From positions 1 through 46,530 of IMG/VR virus record IMGVR_UViG_3300046656_000727: 46,530 nt of DNA. One strand, 5' to 3'. The stretch comes from a virus. Every line of letters starts with the position of its first letter. The first letter of the stretch is position 1. Below, in pieces: positions 7,316 to 17,200 of this stretch. The position numbers and the translations under genes are program-made. Under the pieces are notes generated by a model, which did no database searches, was not told the DNA's origin, and saw nothing but the letters and a program-made list of their open reading frames with translations.

Positions 7316-7879
7316 CTACATGGGCGGCGAGTTCGGCGGCGGGATTGGCAGCGTCGCCCCGCCAGGAGTGACGCCCGTCGCCGAGTGCGTGTGCGTGTTG
7401 AACGTCGTCCGCATGTCGGCCATCGTCTGCGCCGTCCCGCTCGCGTCGCTGATGTCTCCGGTCACGGTCGCGTTGCCCGTCACCTCGAGGTCGCCCTCGA
7501 TCACGACCTTCGTCGTCGCCTTGAGGCGGACCTCGCTGCGGCCGATCTTCACGTACTGCCCCTGGTCGTCGTGCAGCGCGATCTCGCCGTCGGCCAGGCC
7601 GTGGAGCTGGTAGCGGCGGTCGGCGACGAGGATGGCGATCCCCTCCTCGAGGGACCCGCCGGCGCGCAGGAAGATGCCCTCGGCTCCCGCGAACGGCTTC
7701 GCGGTCAGGCCGTAGGGCTGGAAGTGTTCGACGCCGTCGGTCGGTTCGCCGGCGTGCATCGTGATCTGCAGCTGCTGCATCTTCGCCGCGTCGTTGATGA
7801 GCGTCAGCGTGAAGCGCGAGATCTGCATCCGGATCAGGCGCTCGAGCGCAGCGAGCGCGCGTCCCAGGCTGCTCGCCAT
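7316..7879 (-). CDS. Baseplate spike / assembly protein V (Mu gp45)
   Basis: 187 aa. The ATG at 7879 overlaps the hub gene stop (ATGA). N-terminal helices are followed by an OB-fold-like part and then a beta-helix spike region: LHDDQGQYVKIGRSEVRLKA and VVIEGDLEVTGNATVTGD. The C-terminus ends with FNTHTHSATG near residue 165 and a Pro-rich PIPPPNSPPM tail. HTHS-type histidines bind the apical iron in P2 gpV and Mu gp45 spikes. It pierces the outer membrane on contraction. In-frame codons upstream of 7879 lie inside the hub gene and are unlikely to be used. Confidence 0.9.
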   Translation of the reverse strand: MASSLGRALAALERLIRMQISRFTLTLINDAAKMQQLQITMHAGEPTDGVEHFQPYGLTAKPFAGAEGIFLRAGGSLEEGIAILVADRRYQLHGLADGEIALHDDQGQYVKIGRSEVRLKATTKVVIEGDLEVTGNATVTGDISDASGTAQTMADMRTTFNTHTHSATGVTPGGATLPIPPPNSPPM

Positions 7880-9045
7880 CAGCGTTCCTCCCCGTCGCCC
7901 TGCGCGTCCGGATCGTCCTCCGGGCCGCCGCCCGAACCGTCGTCGCGCACCGTGCCGGGCTGCTGCGCGAGGTAGCGCGCGAGCGGGCCGGACTGCTTCT
8001 CGATCACGGGCTCGGGCAGGTAGGCGCCCGGACGCACGAGCTCGAGCGTCGCCGTCGCGCCCTCGCCCTGGCCCTCCTGGTACATCACCGCGTCGATCAG
8101 GAAGTCCCCGTCGATCAGCATCGGGGGGATGGTGAGCCGCACGAGCTGGTTCACGTTCCAGAGGTCGCCGGTCGCGTCGCCGCGGCGCTCCCACCCGCGG
8201 ACGGTCACGCTGACGCGATCACCGCGCGCCGCGCGGACGGCCACCTCGAACTCGGCGCGCGTCTGCAGCGACCCGGGGTCGCCGCCGGTCTCCGCCTGCA
8301 TCACCAGCGGGCGCGGGCGCTTCACCTCCTCGTCGTAGGCGACGCCAGACTGGCCGGACGCGAGGATGCCGAACGCCCCGTCGGTGCCGCGCCGCTGCCC
8401 GACGACGACGACCTTCGAGTATCGGTCGTGCGTACGGATCGCGAGCGAGACGTCGACCACGTTGCGCCCGTAGACGAGCTCCTCGGCCAGGCGCTCCTGG
8501 CTCGGGCGGCCGATGGCGAGACGGGTGCCGTTGTCCGAGTAGCAGATGAGCCCGGCGATGCGCAGCGCCCGGTCGATCACCTCGAAGGAGGACTCGCCCA
8601 CGTCGACGGCGAGGTTCCCGATCGGCTTCTCGACCGTCCCGCCGAGCACCAGCACCTTGAGGCCGAACGGCGCCAGGAGGTCGCGGCAGATCGTGGACGG
8701 GGTCGCGTTGATCCAGGACTTCGTCGGCTGCTTCGCCTTCTTCCCGACCGCGACGTCGGGGCAGGCGTCGTAGGCGTCCGAGGTCGCGTCCCGGCCGACG
8801 AACACTCGGCCCGACGACCCGCCGCGGATCTGGTGGTCGACCGCGTCGACGTAGCCGGCCGCGATGCGCGTGCGGCCCCGCCCGATGCGCACGAATGCGC
8901 CCGGGCGGAGGAAGGTCGGGTCCGAACCCGGGAGCTCGATGCGGAAGGTCCCGGCCGCCTGCATGAGCGCGCGCGCGACCTTGACCGACGTCCAGCCCCG
9001 GACCTCGATCCCGTCGGCGTCGATGCCCGTCGCGTTAGCCGACAC
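7879..9045 (-). CDS. Baseplate hub protein (Mu gpP/gp44-like)
   Basis: 388 aa. N-terminal beta-rich part (EVRGWTSVKVARALMQAAGTFRI) resembles the tube-like fold of gpP, gpD and gp27 hub proteins; GAFVRIGRGRTRIAAGYVDAVD follows, then a segment with NATPSTICRDLLAPFGLKV at about residues 125-145, typical of gp44. The C-terminal part has VSVTVRGWERRGDATGDLWNVNQLVRLTIP, a further barrel. It overlaps the gpN start by 11 bases and the spike gene by one base, so the three are probably translated together. The polar tail after residue 360 (DGSGGGPEDDPDAQGDGEER) is probably disordered. Confidence 0.88.
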   Translation of the reverse strand: MSANATGIDADGIEVRGWTSVKVARALMQAAGTFRIELPGSDPTFLRPGAFVRIGRGRTRIAAGYVDAVDHQIRGGSSGRVFVGRDATSDAYDACPDVAVGKKAKQPTKSWINATPSTICRDLLAPFGLKVLVLGGTVEKPIGNLAVDVGESSFEVIDRALRIAGLICYSDNGTRLAIGRPSQERLAEELVYGRNVVDVSLAIRTHDRYSKVVVVGQRRGTDGAFGILASGQSGVAYDEEVKRPRPLVMQAETGGDPGSLQTRAEFEVAVRAARGDRVSVTVRGWERRGDATGDLWNVNQLVRLTIPPMLIDGDFLIDAVMYQEGQGEGATATLELVRPGAYLPEPVIEKQSGPLARYLAQQPGTVRDDGSGGGPEDDPDAQGDGEER

Positions 9046-10231
9046 GACGCGTCACGATGCGCAGCGGCACGCCGCCGGGCAGGAAGAGGGGGTTCCGGAT
9101 GCGGTTCGCCTGGGCGATCGGGATCGCCTGGTCGACGTCGTCGAGCCATCGATAGGCGACCGCGAGGGCGTTCGTCGTCTGCTCGAGCGTGACGATCAGC
9201 GCCGGCGGGGCGTTGATGGCGTTGCCAGGGACCGTCCGCACGAGCGACGCCCGGAGGTCCAGGAGCGCCTGGAAGACGTCGTCGCGGTCGGTGGTGTCGC
9301 TGAGCGCGTTGATCTGGTCCAGGAGCAGCTGGCGCGTCGAGAGCGCCTCGTCCGTCGACTCCCAATCGGTCTGCGCGGCGGCCACGACGGCGCCGCCGAG
9401 CGCCCCGAGCCCGATCATGTCGACGACGATCTGGCGATTCTTGTCCGCCGCGGTCGCGTCGTCGGTGTCGCCCCCCTGGAGGTTAGGCGGGAGCCCGAAG
9501 AGCCCCTTGTAGGCCGAGAGCGCGTCGCGCGGCATCATCCCCGCCGCGCCGATCTGGCTGATGGCGTCGATGAAGGACGCCGCGAGGTCGGCGGGCGCGG
9601 TGATCAGCTCGGAGAAGGTCGCCGCGATCGTGCGGACCTTGTCGACGTAGATCGCGACGCGCCGCTCGATCCCGCCGATGAAGCTGACGCCCTGCATGGC
9701 GCGGAGCCCCAGGCCCGCCGTCTCCTCGACGCCGTCCAGCAGCGAGCTCGAGCCATCGACCTGCAGCTCCTCGGATCCGGACGCCGTCGCGGCCGCGTTG
9801 GCTGCCGCCGCCGCCGACTCGGCCGCGCGATTGGGGTTCTCGACGGGCTTGGGGAAGGGCGCGTCGGTCGTTTCTCGGGCCTGGAAGTCGAACCGGGCGA
9901 GGCGGCCTTCCGTCCAGGAGTCGCGCCGCCGGTAGCGGCTGACCTGCACCAGGCGCGACCCGTAGCGCGGCAGCACGAGCTCGGCGGGCCCGCGCTTTCG
10001 GAGCGCGTCCTCGAGCTCCTTCGCGCGCAGGTCGAAGTCGTCCCCGAAGACGAACCCGGTGACCGAGTGGTAGCGGGGCGTCGCGCCCTGGTCGTCCGTC
10101 GCGCCGTCGTTCTCGCCGGGCGTCGGGAAGGCGAACTCGACGATCGTGCGGCCGGAGGAGACCTCGTTGTCCTCGACGACGAACGAGATCCCGCGGAACG
10201 ACGCTGGTTGGAGACGCTCGCGCCATCCCAT
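9035..10231 (-). CDS. Tail/DNA circularisation protein, Mu gpN-like
   Basis: 398 aa. The first 120 residues match the gpN N-terminal family: GWRERLQPASFRGISFVVE, SSGRTIVEFAFP, FVFGDDFDLRAKELEDALRKRGPAELVLPRYG. In Mu, gpN is a baseplate/tail component linked to DNA circularisation or injection. The remainder is helical, with an Ala-rich region near residue 140 and no obvious catalytic motif. It lies between tape measure and hub genes, the same order as Mu. Confidence 0.85.
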   Translation of the reverse strand: MGWRERLQPASFRGISFVVEDNEVSSGRTIVEFAFPTPGENDGATDDQGATPRYHSVTGFVFGDDFDLRAKELEDALRKRGPAELVLPRYGSRLVQVSRYRRRDSWTEGRLARFDFQARETTDAPFPKPVENPNRAAESAAAAANAAATASGSEELQVDGSSSLLDGVEETAGLGLRAMQGVSFIGGIERRVAIYVDKVRTIAATFSELITAPADLAASFIDAISQIGAAGMMPRDALSAYKGLFGLPPNLQGGDTDDATAADKNRQIVVDMIGLGALGGAVVAAAQTDWESTDEALSTRQLLLDQINALSDTTDRDDVFQALLDLRASLVRTVPGNAINAPPALIVTLEQTTNALAVAYRWLDDVDQAIPIAQANRIRNPLFLPGGVPLRIVTRRVG

Positions 10232-10240
10232 GCGTGCATC

Positions 10241-11836
10241 CTATCGGCGGTTCGGGATCGCCTTGCCGGGATCGACGTCGATGCCCGGGTCGGCGGTGAC
10301 GCTCATCCCCGGCGGCGCGTTCTCGAATCGGATGATGATCTCGCGCTGGCCTGCCTCGGTGCCGGGCACGGGCGTCGAGTAGAGCCCCGCGGAGTCGAGC
10401 GCCGCGCGGGCGCGCTGGGCGTAGGCCATGTCCTTCGCGCGCTGCTGCAGGAACGCCTGGTGGCGCGGGTCGAAGAGGTCGGGCTCCGGGCCGGCCGTCG
10501 TCTGGAGGGCCTGCACGCCCGCCACGACGCCGCCTCCGATGCGCACCGCGCTCGAGCCGAGGAGGCGCGCCAGGAGGCCGCCGCCGGCCACGCCCGCCGC
10601 GCCGGCCGCCGCCGAACCGCCGGCCGCGGCGCCACCCTGCATCGCGAGCTGCGCGAGGTTCCGCGCGAGCTGGAACTCCGCGATGAGGCGCGGGATCGCC
10701 GTCAGCGTGGAGATGACGGGGCCGATCACCGCGGCCCCCGTGATCCCGATCACCGCGGCCGTCTGCAGCCCGGGCGGGAGGCGTCCGAACCACGTCGCCA
10801 TGCGCTCCGCGATGTCCATCAGCCGCGAGAGCATCGGGAGCAACTGGCCGCTCGCGAGCTTGATCTGCAGGTCCTCGATCGCGGAGTTGAACTTCAGCAG
10901 GTCGCCGGTCGGCCCGTTGAGCGCGTTCTTCGCCATCGTGGCGACGCTGTCGTTCGCGGAGAACGCCGCGCGCGCCGCCGCGAAGCCCCCGCCGCCGGCG
11001 CGCATCAGGACGCCCATCGCGGCGCCCGCGGGCCCCTTGAACGCCGCGAGCATCTGCTGCGGAGTGACGCCGGCGGCGACGAGATCCTGCGCCAGCCCCT
11101 GGAGCGTCTTCTTCGTGCCGCCCGCCTCGTTGAACTTCGCGAGCTCGGTGAAGAGACGGCGCAGCGCGAGCATCGGCTGGTGCTGCTCCGCCAGCGCCAG
11201 TTGCTGCATGACGGCCGCGATGTCCTCGAGAGAGGATCCGACGGAGATCGCGGTCGACCCGATGTCGGTGAGGCTGCTGGCGAACTCGCCGAGCGGCTGC
11301 TGCGCGATCTTCGATCCCTTGCCCAGGACCTCGATCACGCGCGGGATCTGGTCGTCCGCCAGGTTGAACGCGTCGAGCACGTCCATCACGGCCTGCGCCG
11401 ACTCGTCGGCCGCGGCGCTCGTGGCATGCGCGAGGTCGATCACCCCCTTCAGGTAGGTCGGAGCCTTCTGCGCCGAGACGCCCTCCGTGATCAGGACGTT
11501 CAGCGCCTTGGCCGCGTCGCCGAATCCGGAGACGGCCTCCTTCGCGACGTCGCCGACCTGGTTGCGCAGCTTGTCGAACGCCGCGCCGGTGATGCCGGTG
11601 ATGGCGCGCACGTGCGCGAAGGACTTGTCGACCTCGAGCGCGGTCTGCACGGAGGTCCGCCCGAACTGTTTGAGCGGGTTCGTGACGAACTGCGTCATCC
11701 GCGAACCGACCTGGTTCAGCGCGGACGCGACGCCGATGATCCGGGAGACGACTCCCTTGAGCTCGGCGGTGGCCTTGTCCTTGGCGCCGAGCGTGAACTG
11801 GAGCGGGAAGTTCGCTCCCTGTCCGCCGGCGGCCAT
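10241..11836 (-). CDS. Tail tape measure protein
   Basis: 531 aa. The N-terminal 250 residues show the TP901-type tape measure pattern: long helices with VDKSFAHVRAITG, FDKLRNQVGDVAKEAVSGFGDAAKALN, then ATSAAADESAQAVMDVLDAFNLA. Hydrophobic, Ala/Gly-rich segments occur at about residues 370-450. The protein sets tail length and is ejected during infection. The rule of roughly 0.15 nm per residue would give a tail near 80 nm (inference). It follows the chaperone genes by eight bases. No lysozyme or peptidase domain is visible in it. Confidence 0.92.
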   Translation of the reverse strand: MAAGGQGANFPLQFTLGAKDKATAELKGVVSRIIGVASALNQVGSRMTQFVTNPLKQFGRTSVQTALEVDKSFAHVRAITGITGAAFDKLRNQVGDVAKEAVSGFGDAAKALNVLITEGVSAQKAPTYLKGVIDLAHATSAAADESAQAVMDVLDAFNLADDQIPRVIEVLGKGSKIAQQPLGEFASSLTDIGSTAISVGSSLEDIAAVMQQLALAEQHQPMLALRRLFTELAKFNEAGGTKKTLQGLAQDLVAAGVTPQQMLAAFKGPAGAAMGVLMRAGGGGFAAARAAFSANDSVATMAKNALNGPTGDLLKFNSAIEDLQIKLASGQLLPMLSRLMDIAERMATWFGRLPPGLQTAAVIGITGAAVIGPVISTLTAIPRLIAEFQLARNLAQLAMQGGAAAGGSAAAGAAGVAGGGLLARLLGSSAVRIGGGVVAGVQALQTTAGPEPDLFDPRHQAFLQQRAKDMAYAQRARAALDSAGLYSTPVPGTEAGQREIIIRFENAPPGMSVTADPGIDVDPGKAIPNRR

Positions 11837-11844
11837 CGGTGCTC

Positions 11845-11970
11845 CTACTTGTCAGCGTCTCGAGCAGCCTCGAGCCAGAAGACCATCTCGTCGTAGGTCA
11901 GGTCGAGGATCACGTTCGGCGGCCAGTGGAACTGCAGCGCGAGCCGTCCCGCCAGCGCCTTCCAGCTCAC
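11845..11970 (-). CDS. GpE'-like tail assembly chaperone extension, 41 aa
   Basis: This short frame lies -1 relative to the upstream chaperone gene. A GTG at 11970 overlaps its stop as CAGTGA, and reading ends at TAG 11845. It encodes the signature LALQFHWPPNVILDL...FWLEAARDAD, matching the FHWPP...L..W...A pattern of P2 GpE (E'). In P2 the extension is made by -1 frameshifting from gene E. Here the -1 frame is open back through the last codons of the upstream gene, so either a fusion by slippage or GTGA-coupled initiation is possible. It is too short for most gene finders. Confidence 0.8.
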   Translation of the reverse strand: MSWKALAGRLALQFHWPPNVILDLTYDEMVFWLEAARDADK

Positions 11971-12302
11971 TGCCCGCCCGAGAGAAAAAGCGCGGCGACG
12001 ATGTTCGAACGCTTCACGTCGCGCGCGCAGAGCTCGTCGATCAGCGCCGGCTGGACCCCGGTGAGCCGCGAGGTGATCTTCATCAGCTCGCCGTCGGTGA
12101 TGTTGCTCGTGTCGAACTTGAGGTCGCGCATGTCGCGGCCGCGCGGCGGGCGATAGGTCAGGTCGACGACCGGGTCCACTTCCTTCGTGCGGATCGGCTT
12201 GCAGAGCACCAGCGTGAACGGCTGGTCCTTCTCCACCGCCTCGAGCACCGCCTGCTGCAGCTCATCCCCGGAGAGCGCGGCCTTCTTCACCTCGTCGGGC
12301 AC
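11967..12302 (-). CDS. Tail assembly chaperone (Mu gp41 / P2 GpE type)
   Basis: 111 aa. Start is GTG at 12302 with GAGGAG eight bases upstream. The central strand VVDLTYRPPRGRDMRDLKFDTS and FTLVLCKPIRTKEVDPV, then LMKITSRLTGVQPALIDELCARD, follow the gp41/E family, in which an N-terminal beta hairpin precedes helices. Such chaperones hold the tape measure before tube polymerisation. The last 25 bases contain a CTTTTTCTCTCGGGCGGGCAG stretch where a -1 shift into the downstream gpE'-like frame could occur. The slip site is not a textbook heptamer. Confidence 0.85.
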   Translation of the reverse strand: MPDEVKKAALSGDELQQAVLEAVEKDQPFTLVLCKPIRTKEVDPVVDLTYRPPRGRDMRDLKFDTSNITDGELMKITSRLTGVQPALIDELCARDVKRSNIVAALFLSGGQ

Positions 12303-12338
12303 AGGGCACTCCTCGTTTCACGTGGAACGGTTCGCCGG

Positions 12339-12704
12339 TCAGGTCTGCTCGTTCGCGGAGAGCGCGTGGTACTCCGCCTTGATCTCGCCCTCGGAGCTCT
12401 CGCCCTCCCAATCGCCGTGCCCCCAGGCGTTGCGGAAGCTGACGCTCTTGCCGTTCGCCAGCTGCAGCACGATCGTCGCGTCCTGCACCTGGTTCTCGAC
12501 CTTCAGGTCGAAGAGCAGCGAGTCGGAGAGCAACAGCGAGAGGACGCACGGGGATGGCTTCTCGGAGAACCCGTGCACCGCGTCCTGGCCGACGACGTCG
12601 TCGCGCATCTTGCCGCCGATGCGGTAGGTGGCGACGCCCTTCACGTCCTTCTGGACGCCGTTGACCGAGAGGAAGGCGATGCCGCCGCGACGCGCGATGC
12701 CCAT
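12339..12704 (-). CDS. Tail tube protein (Mu gpM-like)
   Basis: 121 aa with AGGAGA before the ATG. The sequence begins MGIARRGGIAFLSVNG, then YRIGGKMRDDVVGQDAVHGFSEKP, then a beta-rich half, as in the Mu gpM tail tube family (about 118 aa). It follows the sheath gene by 33 bases, the standard order. It polymerises into the inner tube through which DNA passes. Confidence 0.92.
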   Translation of the reverse strand: MGIARRGGIAFLSVNGVQKDVKGVATYRIGGKMRDDVVGQDAVHGFSEKPSPCVLSLLLSDSLLFDLKVENQVQDATIVLQLANGKSVSFRNAWGHGDWEGESSEGEIKAEYHALSANEQT

Positions 12705-12737
12705 GGAACTCTCCTGAGGTTTCGAGCCAGCCCCGGC

Positions 12738-14216
12738 TTACAGCCGGAACTGGATCTGGGCGGCGATGATGTAGAGCGGGTTCGCGACGTTGATCGGGAG
12801 CAGGCAGTCGATGCGCGTCGGGTCGCTCGCGTTCACCACGACGATCAGGTCGCGCTTGAACTGGTCCGGATCCTCGACCAGGCCGATCTCCTTCCAGTCG
12901 TCGAACAGGCAGAGGATCTCCGCCTTCACGATCGCCGGCGACACGATCGGCTGCGCGCTGCCGGGACGGATGCCGTCCTTCACGACCTTGTGGCGCGGGT
13001 AGCGGAGCAGCATGCGCTCCCGGAACGACCAGCGCAGGTAGGACAGCGTGTCGACCGTCGTCGTGTCGAGGTACGACGCGTCCGCGGCGCCCGACCCGCT
13101 CTTCTGGTAGGTCGTGATCGTGCGGTCGATCACCACCTGGTTCCCGATCACGACGTTCGGAGTCATGCCGCTGCGGTAGAGCTGATCGCGCTGCGCGAAC
13201 CCGTAGCGGTCGGGGACGATCGGCGGGCTGATCCCGAAGAGCGGCAGCGATCGAAGCGGCCGCGCGGGGTCGTTGCGCGAGTAGAAGCTGCGGTTCGCGC
13301 CGTAGGCCGCGGCGATCTCCCACGGAGGATCGAGCGCGCCGCGCGTCGCCATGATCGAGATGAACTTCGAGTTGTAGAGCGCGCCGAGTGCCAGCGCCGT
13401 CGCGAGGTCGGTGTTCGCCGCCATCACGGCGCTGCCCTCGAGCTGCACCGTCGGTCCCCAGCGACGCGCGAGCTCAGCGTCGATCGCGACGACGTTCGCG
13501 TTCGCCGCGTAGGGGATGATCATCAGGTCGAACTGGACTTCGCCGACCGCGGTCCAGAGCGACGTACCCGTCGTCGGGTCGGTCGTTCCGCCAGAGAGCA
13601 CGCCGGGGACGTTCGACAGCGCGACGCCCTGCGGGAGGTTTTCACCGTCGTTGTAGTTGACGCGGACGTCGATCTGCGTGCCGGAGAGCCCCTTGTTGCG
13701 CGCCGTGAAGAGCACGTGCGTCGTCGACACGACCGACGCGACGACCGGGCAGCCATCGGTTGCGTTCACCGCGGCCACGATGCTCGCCGCGATCGTCGCC
13801 GCCGTGTCGCCCGCCGCGACAGCAGCGGTGATCCTGTAGCCGGCGACGTAGAGGAAGACCGTGCCCGCGAGCACGGAGGACGCGGTGACCGTGCTGTCGA
13901 GCGTCGCCGCGACGCTGCCGCCCGCGTCGTCGAGCGCGATCGCGGTGACGTCGAACACGTGCGGGTTGGCGAAGAACGCGATCGCCATCCCGTGCAGCAT
14001 CGATCCCGCGCCGAACCACAGGCGCGCCTGGTCGACGCTCTGCAGCGCCTTGGGGACGAACTGCGCGACGGTGCCGGTGCTGAGCCGCTGGCCCACCATC
14101 AGCACCTTCCAGGGCTTGATCTGCGCGCCACCGATCGCCTTCGACGAGTCGACCTCGGTCAGCACGCTCGGGACGCGGACGTCGGCCGGGATGTCGTTGA
14201 AACCGATGGAGTCCAT
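12738..14216 (-). CDS. Contractile tail sheath protein (Mu gpL-like)
   Basis: 492 aa, close to Mu gpL. The N-terminus carries FNDIPADVRVPSVLTEVDSSKA and PWKVLMVGQRL, the gpL signature that starts the sheath handshake arm. An Ig-like variable insert lies at about residues 80-200; the C-terminus has LSYLRWSFRERMLLRYPRHKVVKDG and IIAAQIQFRL, the conserved end. A GGAGGGGG ribosome binding site precedes the ATG. This gene establishes the virion as a myovirus. Confidence 0.95.
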   Translation of the reverse strand: MDSIGFNDIPADVRVPSVLTEVDSSKAIGGAQIKPWKVLMVGQRLSTGTVAQFVPKALQSVDQARLWFGAGSMLHGMAIAFFANPHVFDVTAIALDDAGGSVAATLDSTVTASSVLAGTVFLYVAGYRITAAVAAGDTAATIAASIVAAVNATDGCPVVASVVSTTHVLFTARNKGLSGTQIDVRVNYNDGENLPQGVALSNVPGVLSGGTTDPTTGTSLWTAVGEVQFDLMIIPYAANANVVAIDAELARRWGPTVQLEGSAVMAANTDLATALALGALYNSKFISIMATRGALDPPWEIAAAYGANRSFYSRNDPARPLRSLPLFGISPPIVPDRYGFAQRDQLYRSGMTPNVVIGNQVVIDRTITTYQKSGSGAADASYLDTTTVDTLSYLRWSFRERMLLRYPRHKVVKDGIRPGSAQPIVSPAIVKAEILCLFDDWKEIGLVEDPDQFKRDLIVVVNASDPTRIDCLLPINVANPLYIIAAQIQFRL

Positions 14217-14259
14217 CTATTCCCCCTCCCGTGACGACGCCGTCCCGACCGCGCACATC

Positions 14260-17200
14260 CTAGTCGGCGTCGAGGTCCACTTCATCCTCGGCCCGCAGCA
14301 CGGTCGAGCCGGCGAATCGCCACTTGCCGTCGATCAGACGCAGGTCGGATGCGTTCGGCGGGATCTCGTCCACGCTCAGGTAGGTCCGCGCGATCCATTC
14401 CTGGCGGGCCACCATCACCGTCCGGCCGCGGCCGGCTTCGCCCCATGCGTAGGACGTCCGCTCGTACCAGAAGCGCGCCGCGCCGGTCTCCGCATTGCGC
14501 GTCGCGAGCAGGATGAAGACGCTCTCCGAGAACTGGTCGAGGCGATCGTCGCCCTTCATGGTCCGCGGCTCGGCCGACAGGCACTCGACGGCGATGCGGG
14601 TGTCGAGCTGATACTCGCGCGGCGCCTCGGTGAAGATCCGGGCGTGGTCCTCGAGGGTATAGATGCCGATGGCCGGGAGCTCGGTCGATTCCCAGGCCTC
14701 CGCCCGGTTCGTGTAGACGCGCGCGCCCGCGGCCGTGGCGCCCAAGAGCAACTGCTGGATCGCGCGGCGGACGTTGTCCCCGACGCTGCTCGAGATGATC
14801 ACCGATGGCGCGTGGCTCGTGATGAACAGCGCCGCCGTCGGCGGCGAGACCGTCGTCTCCCCCTGCGGAGGAATCCGCGGCGGGAACGAGGTGATCGTGA
14901 GCGCCCCGGCCGGCGGATAGACGGTCTTCGAGACGAGCGGGCGGCTGCGGTTCGTCAGGAGCGGCGCGGAGGGCGGGAGCGCCGAGATCACCACGCGCGG
15001 CGTCTTGGGCGTCAGCGTGAGCGCCGCGGCCGGCGGGAGCACCACCTTGCCGGGCACCGGCGCGGCCGGCGTCAGGAGCAGCTGCGCGCGCGGCGGCGCC
15101 ACCACGACCTGGCCCGAGTTGCTGGCGATCGGAGCGAACGTCGTCAGCACCAGCGGCGCGGACGGCGGCCGGGCGACCTTCACGACGACCGGGCGCTGTC
15201 CCGCGAGCGCCATGAGGCGGCGGCCGGGGATGGCGATCTTCTGCACCCGCGGCGCCTGCGGGGTCAGCGTCAGCGCGCCGGCGGGCGGTCGCGTCGTGAT
15301 CGAGACGAGAGGCGTCGATCGCGTGATCGTCAGCTGCGCGGACGGGGGCTTCGCCAGCGCCGGGTCGAGCGCGAAGAACTCGTAGGCCCCGATGTCGAGC
15401 TCGAGGTCCTCGTCGCTGCGCGCGCGCTCAGTGATGTCGCGGTAGACCTCGGGCGTGTCCTCGCCCGCGTCGATCCACGGGCTCGTCGCCTGGAGGTGGA
15501 AGTCGCCGGTGCCGAAGTTCACGAAGAGCGGGTCGACGCCGAAGAGCGCGAGCGGGCGCGCCCCCGCGTCGAATCCAGCAGCCTGCCATTGGACGAATGT
15601 CTTGTGGCTGTCGTTGAAGACGAATGCGTAGTCGGTCGAGGTCGTGATCAGCGGGTCGTAATAGGCGTTCCCGACCAGCGTGCAGTACAGGTAGTCGTCC
15701 TGCGTGCTCTGCGATCCCTGACCGAGCTGAACGAGATGGCTGTCGCCGCCGCCGCCGGGCACGCTGTTCGACTTGTGGATTCCGTTCCCGATGAAGCGCA
15801 GCGAGCGCACGCCGTTCGTACAGATCGCCTGGTTCGTCGCGCCGACGATCGTATTGAAGATCGTGTCGACGCCCTGCGTGCGCTCGTCGAGGTGCGTCTG
15901 GTGGCTGTGCCCGTAATAGATCCCGATCGTGCAATCGACGATCAGGTTGTTCTTCACGACGCCGCGATTCAGGTACTGCGCGTTCAGGCCGGTGTGGCCG
16001 TTGCGGCAGTCGTTCGCCTCGAACCAGGCGTCCTGCGCCTCACTCGACCCGTCGACCGATCCGTTGCTGCCGATCGAGACGCAGCTGTTGCCGCCGCCCC
16101 GGAAGGTGTTGTGCATCAGGACGAACTTCTGGCAGCCGGAGAGCAGCAGCGCGTCGATGACGCCGTTGTTCTCGGTGTCGAAGGTGCTCCCGCGGATCTC
16201 GAGCAGGTCGCCGTGGATGTAGGCGTTCGTCGCGCGGCCCGCCGAGTTGCCGTGGCAGTTCGCGTTCAGGATCCCCATCCAGAGGTTCCGTCCGAACCCG
16301 CTCGAAATGCCCATCCCTCCGCCGCCGGGGTGCCCGCCCGCGCCGGTCGCCTCGCAGGCGTCCCAGGTGATCATCACCGTCTGCTCGTTCGCGTCGGTCC
16401 CCTCGAACGTGCCGTTCGTCACCTTGCAGCGCAGCAGGTTCGTTCCGTGCGACGTCGCGCCGAATCGATAGTCGCTCTTGTTGTCGTCGGTGTTCGCCGT
16501 GGCCCAGCGCACGTCCCAATCCTCGACGTGGACGAATCGCCCCCACACGTCGGGCTCGGACCAGTGGCCGTCGTTCCCTCGGAACAGCCACTCGCCCGTC
16601 GCAACGTCGATGATCGGCGCCGCGCCGCTGCCGTAGGTGCCGCAGATCGACGGCACCGGGAACCGGCCCGCGTCGCCGAGGAGGCCCGGCCCTGCGTAGG
16701 CGTAGTGCTGGTCACGCTTGAGCGCGATGCGGACGGGCGACGCCTTCGTCGTGATCGTGCTGCCGACCGCGAAGGCGTGCAGCACCGTCTTGAAGGCAGT
16801 CGCCTCCGTGAGCCCGTTGTCTGCGTCGTCGCCGGTCGCGGTGTCGACGAGCAGCGTCGTCCCCGACCACGCGAGGAAGGTCTTCTTGATCGCGACCTGG
16901 TGGTAGGCGCGGCTCGAGGTCCTCACCTTCAGCGTCGGGTACTTGTCGCCGGCGGCGTCGTATCGATGTGACGCGATCGGCCCGTGCGTGTTCGGGGACC
17001 CGTCGCCCCAGGTCCACTCGTAGTCGACGATCTTCTGGCCGAAGGGACAGATCGAAGCGTAGGCGTGGAATCGGACGTAGGAGTATCCCGCGAAGAGGTA
17101 GGTGTCGGCGACGAGGTTCCCGAGGCCGTCGTCCACCAGCGGCTGCGTGATCACTGCCGTCGGGCCGGCCAGGTCGAGGGCGAACTCGAGCAGGTTCTCA

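Noticed and set aside
8864-11896. A 1010-codon plus-strand open frame
   Set aside because: It lies antisense to hub, gpN and tape measure genes, which have clear family motifs. Its translation is Arg/Asp/Val-rich with no recognisable domain; long empty frames are expected opposite GC-rich genes.
11970-12000. Classical X XXY YYZ slippery heptamer in the chaperone gene
   Set aside because: CTTTTTC and GGGCGGG are present, but neither lies in the right frame as a perfect heptamer. The frameshift stays a hypothesis beside GTGA-coupled initiation.
13861-16971. A 1036-codon plus-strand open frame
   Set aside because: Antisense to the sheath and pectate-lyase genes, Arg/Val-rich, with no ribosome binding site that fits and no domain pattern.
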